A DNA stretch of 7,526 nucleotides from JABDJZ01 sp047619685 (GCA_047619685.1 JBLHLC010000085.1:1-7526); one strand, 5' to 3'. Positions 1-6,291 are shown, counted from the stretch's first letter. The notes: generated from the letters alone by a model not told the origin. Translations and numbers: made by a program.

Positions 1-78
1 GGATTCCTTATTCCACTCCGGCGCATCGAGCGTCCGCTTATGTCCACCTTCAGGCTGGGGCGATGTCCTCGCGTCTGC

Positions 79-110
79 TTGAGAGAACAAGCCCAAACAA
101 GCTCCCTCAA
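79..110. repeat. Imperfect inverted repeat downstream of the small membrane protein gene
   Basis: TTGAGAGA (79-86) and TCCCTCAA (103-110) can form an 8-bp stem (one G-U pair in the minus-strand transcript) around a 16-nt loop. It lies just past the stop of the minus-strand gene ending at 126, where a terminator would be expected. No T run follows the stem on either strand, so it is not a standard intrinsic terminator; it may be an RNA 3'-end structure or chance. In the rest of 1-125 I see no supportable gene; short open frames run to the left edge but have no recognisable content. Confidence 0.3.
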
Positions 111-125
111 CTACGACGCACTACA

Positions 126-482
126 CTAGAACGGTTTGTAGAGGGCCAGGTAGGCGGCGATCACGCCCAACAGGATGGCGCCGAAAAGCCAGACACGCGC
201 TTTTTCGGGGGCCTTTCTGATGGCCAACGGCGAGATGGAAATCAGCACCCAGATGACCAGCTTCACCCAAACCCAGATGGGCCACGCCCCCATCAAATCA
301 AGTTTGGCCAACATGCCAAAGCCACCGAGCAGTAGCAGAAACGCTCCTATGCCATGCATGATGCCATGGGCCTTTTTCCAGGAATTCTGATCCATTCCAG
401 TGGCGACAACTGAGCCACCGATCTGCGCGAAAATCAGAAAAATGCCAAGCAGATGGAGGAGCTTGTAAAACGCGAAAGGCAT
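126..482 (-). CDS. Small four-helix integral membrane protein, function unknown
   Basis: This 118-residue protein is very hydrophobic. It has four likely membrane helices at about residues 6-28, 41-60, 66-87 and 96-115, separated by short loops (DQNSWKKAHG near 31-40; RKAPEKAR near 89-96). The positive residues cluster in the loops, as expected for an inner-membrane protein. Histidines at 10, 39 and 43 sit at or near helix ends. This loosely recalls small four-helix haem- or metal-associated membrane families such as SirB/CopD-like proteins, but I see no diagnostic motif and do not assign it. The ATG at 482 is the only sensible start because the first helix begins at once; no Shine-Dalgarno sequence is visible. 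It lies 128 nt downstream of the transketolase stop on the same strand, so it could be read through from tkt or have its own promoter. That it is a real gene is fairly secure from the coherent topology; its role is unknown. Confidence 0.75.
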   Translation of the reverse strand: MPFAFYKLLHLLGIFLIFAQIGGSVVATGMDQNSWKKAHGIMHGIGAFLLLLGGFGMLAKLDLMGAWPIWVWVKLVIWVLISISPLAIRKAPEKARVWLFGAILLGVIAAYLALYKPF

Positions 483-572
483 GTTATTGGAATTGGTTAG
501 AGGACAGGGCTGGTTCCGGTGTCGAACAATCTAAGCACTAACCGGCGTGGACAGCACCAAGCCCGTCGCAAC

Positions 573-588
573 GAGAGCCCATACTCTC
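573..588 (-). repeat. Short hairpin between transketolase and the small membrane protein gene
   Basis: GAGAG (573-577) and CTCTC (584-588) can pair around a 6-nt loop, extendable by a wobble and an A-U pair to 571-590. It lies 23 nt past the transketolase stop codon on that gene's strand. No T run follows, so it is at best a weak terminator or an mRNA 3'-end stabiliser. The rest of 483-610 shows no other recognisable element. Confidence 0.25.
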
Positions 589-610
589 ATCCAGGCGCGG
601 GTCAGCCGCT

Positions 611-2608
611 TCATCCCTTCATGGTGCGGTGGGCGGCTGCAACCACGGCGGGAACGGTAAATCCAAACTTTTCGAACAGCGTCTCGGCGGGGGCCGAAGC
701 GCCGTAATGATTAATGGCCACACTTTCACCCTGGAAACCCAGGTATCGCTCCCAGCCCATGGTAATACCGGCTTCAACAGACACACGAGCAGTCACGGAG
801 GCGGGCAGAACCGACTCGCGATAGCTTGCATCCTGTCGCTCGAACCGTTCCCAGCAGGGCATACTGACGACGCGGGCCGCGACGCCTTGGGCCGATAACT
901 CCTGGGCTGCGTCCACAGCCAGATAAAGCTCGGATCCCGTGCCCATCAGAATGACGTCCGGTGTACCCTCACAGTCCTGAACCACGTACGCTCCACGAAG
1001 CACGCCTTCGCGGCCCCCGGATTCGCTCCCCGGCAACTGCCTGAGCGTCTGGCGCGACAGCGCAAAGGCCGTCGGTCCGTCATGCCGCGTGAGTGCGGCC
1101 TCCCACGCAGCCACGGTCTCGGCGGCATCGGCAGGACGGATGACGTCGAGTCCGGGAATGCTCCTCAGGGCCATCATGTGCTCGACCGGCTGGTGGGTCG
1201 GGCCGTCTTCGCCAAGGCCGATGGAATCATGGGTAAAGACATAGACAACCGGGAGGCCCATCAGCGCACTCAGTCGGATGGATGGCCGCATGTAGTCGCT
1301 GAATACCAGAAAGGTGGCGTTGTACGCCCGAAGGCCGCCATGCAGAACCATCCCGTTGCAGATTCCGCCCATGGCATGCTCGCGGACGCCGAAGTAGAAA
1401 TATCCTCCACCGGGCGTGTCGGCCTGCTGACCGTCCCTTCCGGGGACAAACGTCAGATTTGAGCCGGCAAGATCGGCCGAGCCACCGATTACGTTTGCCA
1501 GCTTGGGACCTATGGCGGCCAGCACCTGTCCGCTCGCCTTTCTGGTGGCCATGTCGTCTCCCACCTTGTAGACGGGAAGCGCATCCTCCCAGCCCTCGGC
1601 CAGTTCGCCCGACATCCATGATTCAAGTTCGGCAGCCAGTTCCGGATGGGCGGCTTTGTACGCCTCCATGTCCGTCTCCCACGCAGCGAACCGGGCGGCG
1701 CCGGCACTTGCCACGGTGTTTGTGTGATCATAGACGGCCTGCGGCACGTGGAAGGTTGCCGCTTCGGGCCAACCCAGGGCTCGTTTGGTGGCCGCGACCT
1801 CATCCACGCCCAGCGGAGAACCGTGAGACGCCGCGGTATCCTGCTTTTTCGGACTTCCGTATCCGATGTGGGTCTTGACGGCTATAAGTGACGGTCGCGC
1901 GTTTTCGGCTTTTGCCTGCGCCAGCGCATCATCAACGGCCTCCAGGTCGTTTCCGTCTTCTACCTGGCGGACATGCCAGCCGTAGGCTTCAAACCGCGCT
2001 CCGACGTTCTCGGTAAAGGCAAGGTCGGTTGACCCGTCTATCGAGATGCCGTTGTCGTCGTAAAGGAAAATGAGCTTGCCCAGGCCGAGATGCCCAGCCA
2101 AAGATGCTGCCTCGTGGCTGATGCCCTCCATGAGGTCACCGTCAGACACAATCCCGTAGGTATGGTGGTCAACCACCGTGTGCCCCGGCTGATTGAACCT
2201 GGCGGCCAGGTACCGCTCTGCGATGGCCATACCAACCGCGTTCGCAAATCCCTGGCCCAGCGGGCCCGTCGTGGTCTCCACACCCTCCGTCACGAAGTTT
2301 TCGGGATGCCCCGGCGTCTTGCTTCCCCACTGGCGAAACTGCTCCAGGTCGGACATCTGCAAGTCGTACCCAAAGAGATGCATCAGCGAGTACAACAACA
2401 TCGACCCGTGGCCGGCAGACAGGACAAACCGGTCGCGATCGTACCAATCCGGCCTGGACGCATCATGCTTCAGATGCCTGCTCCAGAGGGTGTACGCCAT
2501 GGCTGCCGTCCCCATCGGCATCCCCGGATGGCCGCTGTTGGCTTTCTGGACCGCGTCCACGGCCAGGAACCGGATGGCGTTTACGGTCAACTCGTCCAGG
2601 TCGGACAT
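611..2608 (-). CDS. tkt: Transketolase
   Basis: Transketolase is a thiamine-diphosphate and Mg-dependent cytosolic enzyme. It moves two-carbon units between sugar phosphates in the pentose phosphate pathway (and the Calvin cycle where present). Starting at the ATG at 2608 the protein is 665 residues, matching the usual 660-670. The frame can extend to a GTG at 2698 and passes another ATG at 2632, but the extra residues do not look like the family and no ribosome site favours them. Visible key residues are active-site histidines H27, H67, H101, H262 and H472; the TPP motif SDGD (155-158) through DDN (184-186); catalytic Glu410 in FGVREHAMGG; and the GEDGPTHQPVEH segment. The first Gly of the common GDG motif is Ser here, which also occurs in other bacterial transketolases. 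The N-terminal TPP domain spans about 1-330, the pyrimidine domain about 350-525 and the C-terminal domain about 540-665. It is co-directional with the upstream dsbA-like gene but separated by 198 nt, so it probably has its own promoter. Confidence 0.97.
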   Translation of the reverse strand: MSDLDELTVNAIRFLAVDAVQKANSGHPGMPMGTAAMAYTLWSRHLKHDASRPDWYDRDRFVLSAGHGSMLLYSLMHLFGYDLQMSDLEQFRQWGSKTPGHPENFVTEGVETTTGPLGQGFANAVGMAIAERYLAARFNQPGHTVVDHHTYGIVSDGDLMEGISHEAASLAGHLGLGKLIFLYDDNGISIDGSTDLAFTENVGARFEAYGWHVRQVEDGNDLEAVDDALAQAKAENARPSLIAVKTHIGYGSPKKQDTAASHGSPLGVDEVAATKRALGWPEAATFHVPQAVYDHTNTVASAGAARFAAWETDMEAYKAAHPELAAELESWMSGELAEGWEDALPVYKVGDDMATRKASGQVLAAIGPKLANVIGGSADLAGSNLTFVPGRDGQQADTPGGGYFYFGVREHAMGGICNGMVLHGGLRAYNATFLVFSDYMRPSIRLSALMGLPVVYVFTHDSIGLGEDGPTHQPVEHMMALRSIPGLDVIRPADAAETVAAWEAALTRHDGPTAFALSRQTLRQLPGSESGGREGVLRGAYVVQDCEGTPDVILMGTGSELYLAVDAAQELSAQGVAARVVSMPCWERFERQDASYRESVLPASVTARVSVEAGITMGWERYLGFQGESVAINHYGASAPAETLFEKFGFTVPAVVAAAHRTMKG

Positions 2609-2697
2609 AACGGGGGCAGTGTCGAGTTCCATCGGCGGACGGTTATGGCCCGGGAGACCGGGACTTGCACGGAGAGATTGGCCGCAGGTGCGGTGCA

Positions 2698-2705
2698 CAA
2701 AGTTA
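2698..2705 (-). promoter_or_regulatory. Candidate -7 promoter element for transketolase
   Basis: The minus strand reads TAACTTTG here, an exact match to the TAnnTTTG -7 consensus described for Bacteroidota sigma factors. It would place the transcript start about 60 nt before the ATG at 2632 and about 85 nt before the preferred ATG at 2608. I do not see a matching TTG at the -33 position, so support is partial. The assignment also depends on the organism being Bacteroidota-like. The rest of the 198-nt gap (2609-2806) shows no gene and no clear terminator for the upstream gene. Confidence 0.25.
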
Positions 2706-2806
2706 CGATGCCCCGGATCGCGTTTCCGATGAGGCTCCGAATTGTGGAAAACCTGCTGAGCCAGTCACTGCAGAACCGGCCATGACGCCGCTGGCGCCCG
2801 AAAGGC

Positions 2807-3586
2807 CTAGTCGGTCGGTGCCGCGGCGGTAATCATCTCCTGAAGGCAGGACACCGTTTTGGAGGCTGATGCGATGATCCGGCCGTTGATCATCACGGTG
2901 GGTACACCACTGACGCCAAGGCCACTTATCTGCTGACGCCGGCTGATTATGGACGCCTGGTTCAGTCCCCGGCTCACCCGAGTCGCGAATACCTGGGGGT
3001 CGATACCCATCGTGCCAGCCATAGTGGCCAACTCCGCCACTGAGAGGCCACCAGCCTTCTGATTGGCAAACTGGGCGTCGACCATTTCAGAGAACTTCCC
3101 GTCTTGCGCGGCCACGTAGAGGGCTTCGATCTGGGGCATTGACTGCGGAAACACAATAAATGGCAGCATGAAGAACTGAGCCTGCTCGCCGTGGGTCTCG
3201 ATCACCCGCTTCATGATCGGATGCATCGTCCGGCAATGGGGGCAATTGGGATCGAAGAACTCAAGGACCTGAACGCCAGAGGACGCCGTGCCTTCAAACG
3301 GGTCCGAGAAGTTGACCAACTGCTCGTATTCGGCTACCGCCGGCACCGCAGGATCATAGAGACATTCCGCAGACGCGCGAGGAGCGGGCGCGGAGTTCGG
3401 AATTGCCGTCGCGGCCGTCGCGGCCGGCGCGGGTGGCGCGGGTGGCGCGGGTGGCGCGGCATCGACGGTTTCGCTTTGCTCCGGACTCGGCTCAGCAACT
3501 GCCAACTGCGAGAAGTAGGAGACGTCCACCAGTGCCACGATAAGCGTGGCAATGGCCAGCCCGATATAGAATTTTTTCCCCTGCAT
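2807..3586 (-). CDS. DsbA-like exported thiol-disulfide oxidoreductase
   Basis: This 259-residue protein has a positive start (MQGKK), a hydrophobic stretch at about 6-22 and a possible signal-peptidase site after AVA (29-31), so it is exported or membrane-anchored. A low-complexity Pro/Ala linker follows (about 43-70). The thioredoxin-fold DsbA-type domain starts near residue 90. Its redox site is CPHC (Cys115, Cys118) in FFDPNCPHC, and the cis-proline loop is GVPT (Pro229) followed by VMING. Further cysteines at 75 and 247 flank the domain and could form a structural disulfide. The family introduces disulfide bonds into exported proteins. The gene starts 2 nt after the stop of a VKOR-family gene, so the two are almost certainly co-translated and VKOR is the probable re-oxidising partner. 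The general function is secure; substrates are unknown. A disulfide isomerase role is possible but less likely given the VKOR partner. Confidence 0.92.
   Translation of the reverse strand: MQGKKFYIGLAIATLIVALVDVSYFSQLAVAEPSPEQSETVDAAPPAPPAPPAPAATAATAIPNSAPAPRASAECLYDPAVPAVAEYEQLVNFSDPFEGTASSGVQVLEFFDPNCPHCRTMHPIMKRVIETHGEQAQFFMLPFIVFPQSMPQIEALYVAAQDGKFSEMVDAQFANQKAGGLSVAELATMAGTMGIDPQVFATRVSRGLNQASIISRRQQISGLGVSGVPTVMINGRIIASASKTVSCLQEMITAAAPTD
3405..3458. repeat. 9-bp tandem repeat coding the Pro/Ala linker
   Basis: Six 9-bp units run in register: GCCGTCGCG twice, GCCGGCGCG once and GGTGGCGCG three times. On the minus strand they encode the PPA/AAT-type repeats of the linker between the export signal and the thioredoxin domain of the DsbA-like protein. 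The three identical end units suggest recent slippage. Nine-base units keep the frame, so copy number can vary without breaking the gene. Confidence 0.85.
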
Positions 3587-3588
3587 AT

Positions 3589-4041
3589 CTACGATTCCGT
3601 TGGTTTTCTAAAAGCGTCCAGGCTGACCAGAACAGTCAGGACAGCCACAATCCCTGCCGAAATGAGGCAGAGTTTACAAAAGGCTCCAATCTGCACCGCC
3701 TGGACGTAGACCAGATACAGGGAGTACGCGAAGCCCGCGTAAACCATGCCGTGTCGGACGCGTCGGGCAAGGACGGACATCCGGCCGCCCAGCGCAACGA
3801 CGTAGGACAACACAGAGAGTCCCACATAAAAAAGCAGCCCCCAGATGGCGTTGGAGACACCCAGCAGCTTTCCGGCGTCGCTTTGGATCACGGCCTCGCA
3901 TTCCACTACGGGAGTCGGATCCGAAAACCCGAAACAACCACGATCAAACCCGCGGTCCATCATCAGCCAAAGGTGGACCACGACGAGAATGCCAACAAGG
4001 GCGGTCGCGTATATGGTCCGGTCTAGTGTCTCTCGCTTCAT
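3589..4041 (-). CDS. VKOR-family membrane oxidoreductase (DsbB-like role)
   Basis: This 150-residue protein fits the bacterial vitamin K epoxide reductase family. These enzymes sit in the inner membrane and pass electrons from a DsbA-like partner to quinone. Likely helices are at about 10-28, 62-84, 97-117 and 122-142. The expected conserved residues are all present: a loop cysteine pair (Cys36, Cys48), the conserved Ser54, the SNAIWG stretch (63-68) resembling the family's GxPxxxxG region, and the CxxC active site FCKLC (Cys122, Cys125). There is no fused thioredoxin domain, unlike many bacterial VKORs; the partner is instead the separate DsbA-like gene starting 2 nt downstream. The ATG at 4041 puts the first helix near the N-terminus, as normal. 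It is divergent from the trp leader across about 120 bp, so the two promoters share that region. No ribosome site is visible. Confidence 0.92.
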   Translation of the reverse strand: MKRETLDRTIYATALVGILVVVHLWLMMDRGFDRGCFGFSDPTPVVECEAVIQSDAGKLLGVSNAIWGLLFYVGLSVLSYVVALGGRMSVLARRVRHGMVYAGFAYSLYLVYVQAVQIGAFCKLCLISAGIVAVLTVLVSLDAFRKPTES

Positions 4042-4075
4042 AGTACTCGTCTTGGGAGGCTCGTTGCTCTGCCGC

Positions 4076-4119
4076 GATCAACCGGAGCAGCCATCTATTG
4101 ATCCGGTTCCCGGTTGATC
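4076..4119. promoter_or_regulatory. Candidate operator: 10-bp inverted repeat with TTGATC motifs
   Basis: GATCAACCGG (4076-4085) and its exact reverse complement CCGGTTGATC (4110-4119) are separated by 24 nt, with arms 34 bp apart centre to centre, about three helical turns. A further TTGATCCGG copy lies between them at 4098-4106. The site is in the divergent region between the VKOR gene and the trp leader, a natural place for a regulator to act on either side. It could also fold as a hairpin in a transcript. I cannot name the protein that would bind; no regulator gene is in the window. Confidence 0.45.
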
Positions 4120-4128
4120 CAGGGGGCA

Positions 4129-4159
4129 TTGATACCCGCTGCGCCCCGTTGTACCTTTT
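4129..4159 (+). promoter_or_regulatory. Candidate promoter of the trp operon
   Basis: TTG at 4129-4131, a 20-nt spacer, then TACCTTTT at 4152-4159 resembles the Bacteroidota pattern of a -33 TTG and a -7 TAnnTTTG, with the last base mismatched. It would start transcription very close to the leader ATG at 4164, implying a leaderless or nearly leaderless leader-peptide mRNA. That agrees with the lack of a ribosome-binding site there. I see no good sigma70-type pair of boxes. This is a weak call. Confidence 0.2.
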
Positions 4160-4163
4160 CGGC

Positions 4164-4232
4164 ATGTCGAACACTTTCTCAAATACGATCAACTGGTGGT
4201 GGTCCAAGCCTGCGGGCCGACCCGGCGCCTGA
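4164..4232 (+). CDS. trpL: Tryptophan operon leader peptide
   Basis: A 22-codon frame runs ATG to TGA with three consecutive Trp codons (TGGTGGTGG, 4194-4202) at residues 11-13, in the order ...NTIN-WWW-SKPAG... It lies directly before a set of competing RNA helices and a terminator in front of trpE. This is the layout of the known trp leader peptides of enteric and other bacteria. Its role is to be translated, not to act as a protein: a ribosome short of charged tRNA-Trp stalls at the Trp run and changes how the RNA folds. The Trp run overlaps the 5' strand of the first helix, and the stop lies about 12 nt past the second segment, so a terminating ribosome would cover that segment. No Shine-Dalgarno sequence is visible upstream. 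The three in-phase Trp codons plus the matching RNA structure make this a strong call despite the small size. Confidence 0.88.
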   Translation: MSNTFSNTINWWWSKPAGRPGA

Positions 4233-4287
4233 TCGTTGATCAGATGTTCGTGTTAAAGGTCCGCACCCCTGGTGACGGGCCTTTTTT
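4187..4287 (+). promoter_or_regulatory. Transcription attenuator with mutually exclusive helices (trp leader RNA)
   Basis: Three competing pairings can be read by eye. Segments 1:2 pair GGTGGTCC (4198-4205) with GGGCC-G-ACC (4214-4222, one bulged G). Segments 2:3, the antiterminator, pair TGCGGGCC (4211-4218) with GGTCCGCA (4258-4265), 8 bp with one G-U. Segments 3:4 are the terminator at 4255-4284. Segment 1 contains the last Trp codons. Expected behaviour, by analogy with E. coli trp: stalling at Trp codons masks segment 1, frees 2 to pair with 3, and trpE is read. When tRNA-Trp is charged, the ribosome runs to the stop at 4230, masks segment 2, and the terminator forms. A separate 6-bp hairpin (CTGATC 4229-4234 with GATCAG 4238-4243) sits inside the antiterminator loop. 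GATCAAC (4187-4193) can alternatively pair with GTTGATC (4235-4241), closing a helix around 1:2. Confidence 0.85.
4255..4287 (+). terminator. Intrinsic terminator of the trp attenuator
   Basis: The stem is GGTCCG (4258-4263) with CGGGCC (4276-4281), one G-U pair, continued by CACC (4264-4267) with GGTG (4271-4274), with one bulged A at 4275 and a CCT loop. AAA (4255-4257) can pair with the first three Ts. Six Ts follow at 4282-4287, then GGTTTT. It lies 38 nt before the trpE ATG on the plus strand, a position that only makes sense for attenuation of trpE. Confidence 0.88.
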
Positions 4288-4325
4288 GGTTTTACGCTTT
4301 CCCTGTTTCTCTCCGTATTCCGACC

Positions 4326-5816
4326 ATGCATTTTGACGAACTCAAGGCAATCGTTGAGGCCGAAAGGCAGAGCGGCGAATCGCACCTGATAGTTCCGATG
4401 TATCGCCGGGTCAGCGCAGATTTGCTCACGCCGGTTTCCGCCTATCTGGCCCTTCGAGACGGTGCGGATTATGCCTTCCTGCTCGAGAGCGTCGAGGGTG
4501 GCGAAAAACTCGCCCGGTACTCCTTCCTGGGCCGGGATCCCTACCGGGTCATCCGCGGGCAAGGCCGGACCGTCCGAGTTCTGGACACGGCAAGCGGCGA
4601 GGAAAAAGAGGAAGAAGCCAGCATTTTTGATGTCCTCCGCAGGGAAACCAGCCGGTACAAGGAGGTCCGCATTCCCGGCCTGCCACGACTGAGCGTGGGC
4701 GCCGTTGGCTACGCGGCCTACGACACGGTGCGCCTGCTTGAACGGCTGCCCAATGCGCCGCCGGACGACCTGAATGTCCCAGATGCCATCTGGTGCCTCT
4801 ACGACACGGTCGCCGCGTTCGATCATGTGAAGCACCAGCTCGTCCTGATTTCGGGCGTCTTCATCCGGCCGGACAGTGACCTGGAAGAGGTCCACGCCCA
4901 GGCCTTCGAGCGCATCGACCGCCTGGCTGCGCTGTTGACGCGGCGGCCCGGCCGCCCGGCCGCGCCCGTCAAATTGACCGGCGAGATGACCTCGAATTTC
5001 AGAAGAGAGGACTTCGAGGCCGCGGTGGTAACGGCCAAAGAACACATCTTCGAGGGAGACATTTTCCAGGTCGTCCTGTCGCAGCGATTCAAGCTTCCCT
5101 TCCACGGCGACAGGTTCAATCTCTACCGGGCGCTGAGGCAGGTGAATCCGTCGCCCTACCTGTTCTATCTGGACTTCCAGGACTTCGCGTTGATTGGATC
5201 ATCCCCAGAAGTCCTCGTCAGGGTCGAAAGCGGCCGGGCCGAATTACTTCCGATTGCCGGGACACGGCCCCGTGGCGAGACCGAGGATGCCGATTTGGCC
5301 TTCGAGAAGGATCTCCTGGCGGACCCCAAGGAACGCGCCGAACACCTCATGTTGGTGGACCTGGGGCGCAACGACCTCGGCCGGGTCTGCGCTTACGGCA
5401 CCGTTCAGGTAGAACGGTACGCCTACATCGAGCGCTATTCGCATGTGATGCATATTGTGTCCTCGGTCAGCGGCACCCTGGCAGAAGACAGCGGAGCCAT
5501 CGAAGCCCTGGAGGCATGTTTTCCAGCCGGGACGGTCAGCGGATCCCCAAAGGTGCGAGCCATGGAGATCATTGACGATCTGGAGCCGACCCGGCGAGGC
5601 CCCTATGCGGGGGCGGTTGGATATCTTGATTTTTCGGGTAATCTGGACACTTGCATCACTATTCGGACCATGGTTGTCCGGGACGATGCGATCTTCGTTC
5701 AGGCTGGCGCGGGAATCGTGGCCGACAGCGACCCCGCATCCGAATACGAAGAGACGCTAAACAAGGCTCGCGCGCTGAAACAGGCCATCCATCTGGCGGC
5801 CGGAGAACTCCTCTAG
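4326..5816 (+). CDS. trpE: Anthranilate synthase component I
   Basis: TrpE makes anthranilate from chorismate, the first committed step to tryptophan, using ammonia delivered by TrpG. From the ATG at 4326 the protein is 496 residues, normal for the family. The frame is open back to a GTG at 4272, but that codon lies inside the attenuator terminator stem and is rejected. The N-terminal domain (about 20-165) carries LLES (52-55), the motif linked to tryptophan feedback binding, within a typical family segment ending ARYSFLG. The chorismate-binding domain (about 225-490) shows NPSPY (274-278), GSSPE (291-295), IAGTRPRG (310-317), the AEHLMLVDLGRND segment with catalytic His340, FPAGTVSGSPK (399-409) and the C-terminal SEYEETLNKA. 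GTRPRG and GSPKxRAMEII favour TrpE over the related PabB, and the trp leader upstream settles it. Control is probably two-fold: attenuation and feedback inhibition by tryptophan. The next gene follows after 12 nt. Confidence 0.97.
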   Translation: MHFDELKAIVEAERQSGESHLIVPMYRRVSADLLTPVSAYLALRDGADYAFLLESVEGGEKLARYSFLGRDPYRVIRGQGRTVRVLDTASGEEKEEEASIFDVLRRETSRYKEVRIPGLPRLSVGAVGYAAYDTVRLLERLPNAPPDDLNVPDAIWCLYDTVAAFDHVKHQLVLISGVFIRPDSDLEEVHAQAFERIDRLAALLTRRPGRPAAPVKLTGEMTSNFRREDFEAAVVTAKEHIFEGDIFQVVLSQRFKLPFHGDRFNLYRALRQVNPSPYLFYLDFQDFALIGSSPEVLVRVESGRAELLPIAGTRPRGETEDADLAFEKDLLADPKERAEHLMLVDLGRNDLGRVCAYGTVQVERYAYIERYSHVMHIVSSVSGTLAEDSGAIEALEACFPAGTVSGSPKVRAMEIIDDLEPTRRGPYAGAVGYLDFSGNLDTCITIRTMVVRDDAIFVQAGAGIVADSDPASEYEETLNKARALKQAIHLAAGELL

Positions 5817-5828
5817 ACTTGAACAATC

Positions 5829-6275
5829 ATGGGAATCAAGGACCTAATCCTCAATAAAGGCTGGGCTGGTCGAACCATCGACCGCGCGGAGACCACCGAA
5901 CGCGTGAACCCATTGATTAAGGAGCTGACCGGGCTCATGCATTTCTACGAAGACGCAGCTAGCCGACTCGACGCCCCGGGCGCTGAGACCGTGCACGAGA
6001 GCCTCCGCTTCGTGCGCGGAGATATCGGAAAGCTGTGCGAGACCGTGTATAGCGCCGGAGGCGTCGCGTACAGCGGAACGGACATTGAGCCGGGCGAACT
6101 CAAGCTGAGTGCGTCGTTCCTGGAAGAACTCGCCGACCGCGAACGGGCGTTCTGTGCCGCCTGCCTTGAGGAAGGCGAGGTGGAACACCAGATGCGCACC
6201 CGTGCGATCATCGGCGCCGCTGCCGCCAATGGTGAGGCTCGACTGAAAATGTTGCGGACGCTCGGCGGCCGTTGA
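5829..6275 (+). CDS. Unrecognised 148-residue helical protein in the trp operon
   Basis: I do not recognise this protein. It is soluble in appearance, rich in Glu, Ala, Leu and Arg, with no signal peptide or membrane segment. It is probably mostly alpha-helical, with likely helices at about 20-48, 52-76, 90-115 and 118-145. A CxxC pair (Cys109, Cys112) sits in a stretch RAFCAACLEEGEVEHQ, and Cys70 is a third cysteine. Acidic residues and histidines (His38, Glu41, Glu117, His120) in paired helices are vaguely ferritin-like, but I see no complete metal motif. It begins 12 nt after trpE and ends 16 nt before trpS, so it is very probably co-transcribed and under the trp attenuator. Codon use looks like its neighbours. 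A link to tryptophan metabolism is inferred from position only; it could be an unrelated passenger. Confidence 0.8.
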   Translation: MGIKDLILNKGWAGRTIDRAETTERVNPLIKELTGLMHFYEDAASRLDAPGAETVHESLRFVRGDIGKLCETVYSAGGVAYSGTDIEPGELKLSASFLEELADRERAFCAACLEEGEVEHQMRTRAIIGAAAANGEARLKMLRTLGGR

Positions 6276-6291
6276 CCCCATCTCCCAGACC

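Noticed and set aside
2609..2698. Upstream GTG/ATG starts for transketolase (2698, 2632)
   Set aside because: The added residues are Pro/Arg-rich and unlike the family; 2608 gives 665 residues beginning directly at the conserved N-terminal helix. The ATG at 2632 cannot be fully excluded.
2090..2785. 231-codon plus-strand frame opposite transketolase
   Set aside because: It is antisense to the highly conserved TPP-binding region of tkt and shows no domain.
2780..2806. GC-rich small hairpin as a terminator after the DsbA-like gene
   Set aside because: Only short imperfect stems (GGCGCC/GGCC type) can be drawn and no T run follows on the minus strand.
3944..4207. Minus-strand 87-codon frame spanning the divergent region
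   Set aside because: It overlaps the VKOR start and reads the trp leader in antisense; its open length is explained by base composition and it has no motif.
4272..4325. GTG at 4272 as the trpE start
   Set aside because: It lies inside the terminator stem and adds 18 residues not typical of TrpE; the ATG at 4326 gives a normal N-terminus.
4179..5105. 308-codon open frame antisense to trpE and the attenuator
   Set aside because: It covers the trp leader and the trpE 5' half, both well supported on the plus strand; the product has no family-like features.
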